A stretch of DNA of 64,000 bases from Chionis minor (Eukaryota; Chordata; Aves; Charadriiformes; Chionididae). The notes beneath the pieces are model-generated. The model did no database searches. It saw nothing but the letters and a program-made list of their open reading frames with translations, and was not told where the DNA came from. A program made the translations under genes and the position numbers. Shown in pieces: positions 62,110 through 64,000 of the stretch. Position 1 is the first letter of the stretch. The number at the start of each line of letters is the position of its first letter. The DNA lies in contig VZSF01001145.1 in the NCBI GenBank assembly GCA_013398295.1, forward strand, positions 434,470-498,469, given 5' to 3'.

Positions 62110-64000
62110 CTAAGAAAGACCAGAGAGAGGAATGGCTGTTACAGCTTTTGCCAGTGATATAGCACTGATTTAAAGACCAGTCATGAAACCGGGCATTACA
62201 TTGACAGCTATACAGAGATACAGTGAAAGGTGCTCAGCAAGAATCACTTACAACCAAGGCTAAAAAATGCAGGCAATTACAGCAGGGTACAACAACAGAG
62301 ATACTGGTTTGTGCAACACCTGAAGCTGTAGCCTTGCCATCATCATCACCTCCCGATAACCCGCCAGGGAAGCCTGGTTCTGAGTCTCTTTTGCTTTTCT
62401 GAAGCACCCTCATCCTGTAGCAAGGAAGAGTCCGTTACATGAACCGTTCAGCTGCATTTGGTAAAGCCACTGTAGTTGTTTTAAACTTAAAACCTATCCT
62501 GAATGCAAAATTAATAACAGCCCTGGTACTTAAAACAAAACACTGCCGTCCTCAAAATGTTAAAATCCTTTCATGTTGTATGTACAGTAATTCCCTGTAA
62601 TAGTCACCAGATGGGCTTTATCTGAGATGCATAAACCTGCTGTTGTCGGACATAAAGCATTCATTGGGTAGAGCTTCACCGAAAGATACAGCATAGCACG
62701 ACAAGTTAGCGCTGATTATAGTCCAAAAGAGGCTATTTTTATAAATTCCCTTGGCAACCCTGATGGTTTGACCCAACTGACAAATGTTTGTTCTTTGTAA
62801 AAGGTGATAATTTCATGCAAAACAGAGTGTCTCTGGAACGCCACAGAGTGAACACACTGTTTGCCACATGATAGCAGGATGCACTTGGACAGATTGACCC
62901 TCAGAAAAAAAGAAGTGGAAAAGACTCAAACAGTGGGAATGGTCCCGTAGCTGAATTCAAACCGGAATTTCTTCACAAGGCTCTGAAAAGTTGAAGCAGA
63001 GAGTCTTTTTCCTGCATCTGCCTTTTCTGCCTTTTCATTAATTGCAAAAGTTCCCCACGCAAACTGCAATAGTAATGCTCTTCCCAGAATAGTCTATTAA
63101 TGGGTGTGATAATAAGTGCCCTGCTCTTGCATAAGGACAAAATGTTTTGCTAAGGATTGCAGAGGCTGAGTTGCACCCAAAACCCACAAGATGTTTGTGG
63201 GATTTGGAATTGTTCCCTTATATTTTATTCCTGTTCCTAGTGTTTTGCAGGATTGGACCCACATGCGATAAGCTACAAAGGTCATATTTGCACTTCCTCA
63301 TGACTAATTCCTATTATTCCAATGTCTGCCTGAATTTTCCCCGGCATGACTAAGGAAATACATACAGTCCAGCTCATGAATGACTACAGAGTTGCTGTTG
63401 CAGTTACTCATGTTGAATTGCACCCATGTATTTCGCAGCTTTGCTGGTGAACAGAAGTGCTGCTCAAGCTGAGAAAAGAGTCATGAACTAGCTTGAAACT
63501 CATTAATTAAACTAAGAGCCTGGTTAAATCAATGGGTCTTAGAAACACTCGGATTCTGATGAGCTGCGGAAGACCCACAGAGGGGATCTGGAGAGTGCTC
63601 ATTCTGAAAGTCAGTCCCTGGCAAAGATAACACCCATCCCTGCACACCTTCTCCAGACACCTGTGGGACAGTGTCTTGGACGTGGTGATGTCCTTCCATA
63701 CTCCAAGGGAACGGGCAAAACACCATGAGAAATTCTGCCTGTCTAGGTCTTTCTAAGCACTACAAACCACACTGTTAATGTTCTTCACCCTGCCAGATCT
63801 CTAACCAGCTCTGTGGATGTAGAGATAATCCCAAGATCCTTTGAAAGCTGATCTGACACAAGCTGTGGGGCTGAATCTTTTAAAGAGGAAATCCACCCAT
63901 CAGGAGGACATGTGTGTGTTGGCTTTGATAAAGCAGAATTCACCAACACCATGTGAGGATCCAGCCCCAAATTCTGCTACTTTTCCCTACATGGTTCAGC
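62110..64000 (-). other. FGFRL1: FGFRL1 upstream intron (part), between the signal-peptide exon and the Ig1 exon
   Basis: This sequence lies 5' of the Ig1 exon on the gene's strand. Because the exon opens with a phase 1 acceptor and begins at the Gly-Pro-Pro segment that follows the signal peptide in this family, the preceding coding exon must lie to the right, beyond the window. By eye there is no further exon, no signal peptide and no clear interspersed repeat in this stretch. Reading frames of 60-70 codons at 63097-63970 look like chance frames without domain signatures. The pyrimidine run just upstream of the acceptor (about 62112-62130 on the minus strand) fits a normal polypyrimidine tract. 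Confidence 0.85.

Overview
This window looks like non-coding nuclear DNA from an amniote, most likely a bird or another sauropsid. The base composition is AT-leaning. Only short spurious reading frames occur. I see no bacterial or viral gene organisation. The one protein-coding segment I can support is a single exon on the minus strand (61837-62109). It encodes the first immunoglobulin domain of fibroblast growth factor receptor-like 1 (FGFRL1), has clean splice sites, and resembles the chicken protein closely as I remember it. The repeats agree with a sauropsid source: an old CR1 LINE 3' end, a second CR1 tail, several MIR-like tRNA-derived SINE fragments, and short palindromic non-autonomous elements of a kind common in reptile and bird DNA. 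Primate or rodent repeats such as Alu, B1 and L1 are absent by eye.

Layout: FGFRL1 is read from right to left. Bases 62110-64000 are the upstream intron, between the Ig1 exon and the preceding coding exon, which is outside the window. Bases 1-61836 lie downstream of the Ig1 exon. I looked by eye on the minus strand for the linker, Ig2, Ig3, transmembrane and His-rich tail exons and recognised none. The simplest reading is that most or all of this stretch is one very long intron, but a short exon could be missed. No second gene, rRNA, tRNA or CRISPR array was recognised.

The intron holds decayed repeats (CR1 at 16195-16795 and 34660-34785; MIR-like pieces near 20.5, 36.8, 43.2, 58.5 and 59.0 kb; palindromic relics near 5.9, 9.6, 26.9, 27.4, 30.4, 49.2 and 55.8 kb). 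It also has several small tandem duplications with units of 11-26 bp, homopolymer tracts (T22A10 at 25253, A26 at 26489) and A/C-rich tracts. Three short CpG-enriched islets (about 15.0-15.4, 23.8-24.0 and 46.0-46.5 kb) stand out from the CpG-poor background and are the best candidates for regulatory elements.

I found no evidence of a novel biological system. The most useful leads are the three CpG islets, the apparent length of the intron, and the family of inverted-repeat relics.
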